Assembly (NCBI GenBank): GCA_016764115.1 | Contig: JAESSM010000028.1 | Span: 2,993 to 11,647 of the forward strand | Source: Bacteroidia bacterium | Lineage (GTDB): Bacteria; Bacteroidota; Bacteroidia; JAESSM01; NORP286 | DNA: 8,655 nt | Direction of reading: 5' to 3' | In this document: positions 7,801 through 8,655 of the stretch, one piece after another | How the letters are laid out: each line of letters begins with the position of its first letter | Numbering within the stretch: the first letter of the stretch is position 1 | Notes under the pieces: generated by a model | What the model was told of the DNA's origin: nothing | Seen by the model: only the letters and a program-made list of their open reading frames with translations | Databases searched by the model: none | Position numbers and translations under genes: made by a program

Positions 7801-8655
7801 TTGGTTGTTTGTGGTGCTTTCATTTAGTTCATCTGCATGTATATTCAAGACATTGTGGAGACTGGGGTTGGTGTAGTAGTCTTGCTTTTGTTTAGATTGT
7901 TGGTTGAACCATTCTGTAAAGATGGATTGGTCTTCTTTGGGGAGTTCTTCTTTTTTCATCCCTCCTACCATCGCATAATGGATCAAGTCCATCTCTTCTT
8001 TTCCTTTATCGGCTGCATGCCATATTCTTAAAAGGCAGTGTTGTAATACAGGCAGTACATCTCTTCCTCCTCTTATATCATTTAACAGTCTTTGGATGAG
8101 GCGTTCTGTAATAGAATTACCACTTAGCATTGCTGGTTCTTCTATTACTTGTATAATATCTCTTCTTCTTAGTCTTGTAAGATAGAACTGGCTTTCTACT
8201 ATTTGTTCGGGGAAACCATTTAGTGCAGAGCATTGGCCCAGATAGTCTGAACGCATTGTACAAACAATGTAAATAGGAAGGTTTTCCTCTCTTGCTATTC
8301 TTACTGTTTCCAGTAAGAGGTTGATCATGATCTGCGTAGAGTCGGTTGCTGTGGAGGTTTCTCTGTTGAAGTTCTCTACATTGGTGAAAAACTCTTCAAA
8401 CTGGTCTACTATGATAAGTAGGTTAGTTGCTTTTTTTCTTTTAACCTTTTTTTCTTCTTCTGAAAGGCCTTTGTGTTCTTCTGATTCTGTGTTGAGATAG
8501 AGTTCTGAGTTCTTGTATTCATCCACAAGGGCTGAATAACCTAGTTTTAGGTTCTTGCTCAGGGTTTCATCTTCTGTTTTAAAGTGCGGAGAAAGTACTT
8601 TTGCCAAGTTCTCTAATGGGGATCGCTCAGGGCGAAAGCTGGTGATTGTCCATTG
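4834..8655 (-). CDS. STAND-type NTPase with membrane helix and WD40 propellers, 5' end beyond window
   Basis: The frame is open to the right edge, giving 1273 visible residues (residue 1 at 8655-8653). Visible residues 8-18 (RPERSPLENLA) match the segment that follows the P-loop in nSTAND1-type NTPases, so Walker A lies just outside. Walker B is LLIIVDQFEEFF (79-90, D84 and E87/E88), followed by TMRSDYLG (133-140) and the helical motif LDITHEALIRNW (359-370). A membrane helix (about 477-497) comes after the basic stretch KKSKQNVNRKK. Next come A/L/E-rich helices (about 510-545), about 16 WD40 blades (561-1242) and a short tail ending EKDKEVYGIE. The family consists of NTP-driven switches that oligomerise on sensing a signal, often with a variable N-terminal effector (caspase-like, TIR, protease); none can be seen here. 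No terminator precedes rnpB, 37 bp downstream. Blade 3 carries an in-frame repeat. Annotators often name such proteins after HatR, which I would not adopt. Confidence 0.93.
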   Translation of the reverse strand, partial: QWTITSFRPERSPLENLAKVLSPHFKTEDETLSKNLKLGYSALVDEYKNSELYLNTESEEHKGLSEEEKKVKRKKATNLLIIVDQFEEFFTNVENFNRETSTATDSTQIMINLLLETVRIAREENLPIYIVCTMRSDYLGQCSALNGFPEQIVESQFYLTRLRRRDIIQVIEEPAMLSGNSITERLIQRLLNDIRGGRDVLPVLQHCLLRIWHAADKGKEEMDLIHYAMVGGMKKEELPKEDQSIFTEWFNQQSKQKQDYYTNPSLHNVLNIHADELNESTTNNQTKQISETTFKCLTKIDDNRAIRNLMTLQEITEMLGDNYSTEQVAETIDQFREQGNTLIRPFKSEQDTITKDTVLDITHEALIRNWQRLSDWSWEEHASVQMYREFRSQLDKWKNNNNQKSYLMSVGSLSYYNEEWFKPQKADPKIWLKRYMWDSEKEAQEQTHKDEKAEQHFQEIKEYLKKSKQNVNRKKILAQIATITITLLLIIVSIAYYNSEKLKTDIVRTAKANMIATRAYMELEKDPTLAFRLAEAAYAIEPTPLAKQVIMAGYGEMPFYQKLEGHTGPVTQAKYSPDGNYIVTAGYSDQLILLWDFRNLNKVELKGHKGLLVHGNPGTINWSPDGRYIVSASTDSTARIWDLEGNCLAVLKHDGPVNSVYFSPQSISVIPNEGRNLLPQNIQGEYLVLTASSDKTARLWDLEGNELVSFEGMNSSLTLAKFIPNSEFVVAIADTTCIIYNLNGNIQTKLKGHTKNIYDLDISKNGSFIATSGYDNTAKIWDRNGKLVLNIDEHKRIVAIVRFSDDEKFVLTASDDLNINVWTLGGKKIANLTGHQSTIWSAGFSPNAKKIISASDDGTARLWNLDGQELMLFKGHTSQVMSASYSPDGKHVITASGDGTARIWNIHPKENPNLKGHKAVVRDVDISNDGKRIITAGFDYTAKLWSSNGKLLKTLTGFDAYGLDYVKFNSKSNMFAVGCNEQVKVYNDLGDSIVELRGHGGNITTAHFITENHAIITYSNDKNAFVWNLNGEKFQKIEKIEGLKVFGQGKELITINTDTSWSYWKMYFENDSIKFRKINTIRCHDASINSIDIHHEKNMVLTTSDDSTAIIWNLNSGNKIDKLISYSCRLKLGIFSPNGNKVCITTQDHIILLFSNISDRKPQIHHLRGHSDDITDVNFSNDGKHIVSASNDNTIKVWNLAGVNVMTLPNHKAAVMKAMFSPDDNFILSASQDHTARLTPWRVEDVLQKINVDKVRGEVWELGEKDKEVYGIE
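4930..6975 (-). repeat. About sixteen tandem WD40 blades
   Basis: The repeat unit is L-x-G-H, then a [FY]-S-x-[DN]-G turn, then S-A-S-x-D-x-T-A-x-[IL]-W-[DN]. Clear copies begin at visible residues 563, 605, 651, 750, 791, 832, 873, 913, 995, 1082, 1167 and 1207. Four weaker copies lie between them at about 710, 955, 1030 and 1123. The count fits two propellers of seven to eight blades. Blade 3 is lengthened by 19 residues (665-683). The last blade ends ARLTPW instead of the usual ARLW-[DN], typical of the terminal blade in this protein class. The ligand or partner is unknown. Confidence 0.9.
6626..6651 (-). repeat. Dispersed palindromic repeat inside the STAND/WD40 reading frame
   Basis: On the - strand this 26-nt segment starts GTCATTCCGAACGAAG and ends GGAGGAATCT, with ATTCC (6649-6645) able to pair with GGAAT (6632-6628). 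It matches the repeat type I know from Bacteroidota intergenic DNA (GTCATTCCGA...GAGGAATCT). It also shares the GTCAT start and a CG-AG core with the intergenic element at 641-662. It is translated in frame as part of VIPNEGRNL, within a 19-residue insertion in WD40 blade 3. The identification rests on pattern recognition and has not been searched. Confidence 0.75.

Noticed and set aside
6197..8031. Short + strand open frames at 6197-6385 and 7837-8031.
   Set aside because: Both are antisense to the well-supported STAND/WD40 gene and look like shadows of its codon pattern.
1..8655. CRISPR array, tRNA genes, insertion sequence or phage attachment site.
   Set aside because: I saw no regularly spaced direct repeats outside propeller-coding DNA, no tRNA cloverleaf and no transposase or integrase reading frame.

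Overview
The window looks like low-GC chromosomal DNA from a member of the Bacteroidota. Four things point there: the pairing of a two-component-regulator propeller with a Y_Y_Y domain, a TTG/TAnnTTTG-type promoter in front of rnpB, start codons without an obvious Shine-Dalgarno sequence, and short dispersed palindromes of the GTCAT...CG-AG type that I know from genomes of this phylum. I cannot name a genus from the sequence.

Layout from left to right. (1) Positions 1-438 hold the 3' end of a YfcE/MJ0936-type metallophosphoesterase on the + strand, cut by the window edge. (2) A 289-bp intergenic stretch carries a half copy and a full inverted pair of a dispersed palindromic repeat. (3) Positions 728-4411 (+) encode a 1227-residue membrane sensor: signal peptide, about 14 propeller blades (two seven-bladed propellers), Y_Y_Y domain, one membrane helix, coiled coil and a SpoIIE-type PP2C phosphatase with its acidic metal-site residues present. 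(4) On the - strand lies the RNase P RNA gene rnpB (4443-4796), with a good promoter match just upstream and a C(UUCG)G terminator just downstream. (5) Positions 4834-8655 (-) encode a large STAND-type NTPase followed by a membrane helix and about 16 WD40 blades. Its N-terminus, including the P-loop and any effector domain, lies beyond the right edge.

The two large genes converge on rnpB, which sits in a 422-bp gap with almost no free sequence on either side. Both proteins appear to pair a cytoplasmic catalytic module with a many-bladed propeller across one membrane helix. They are not an operon, and nothing in the window shows they act in one pathway. The phosphatase would be expected to act on an anti-sigma-antagonist (STAS) type partner, but no such gene is present here.

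The most unusual feature is a dispersed palindromic repeat lying in frame inside WD40 blade 3 of the STAND gene, where it supplies most of a 19-codon loop insertion. I do not see a complete new system. The STAND protein is the best candidate for one, but its defining N-terminal part and upstream neighbours are outside the window.
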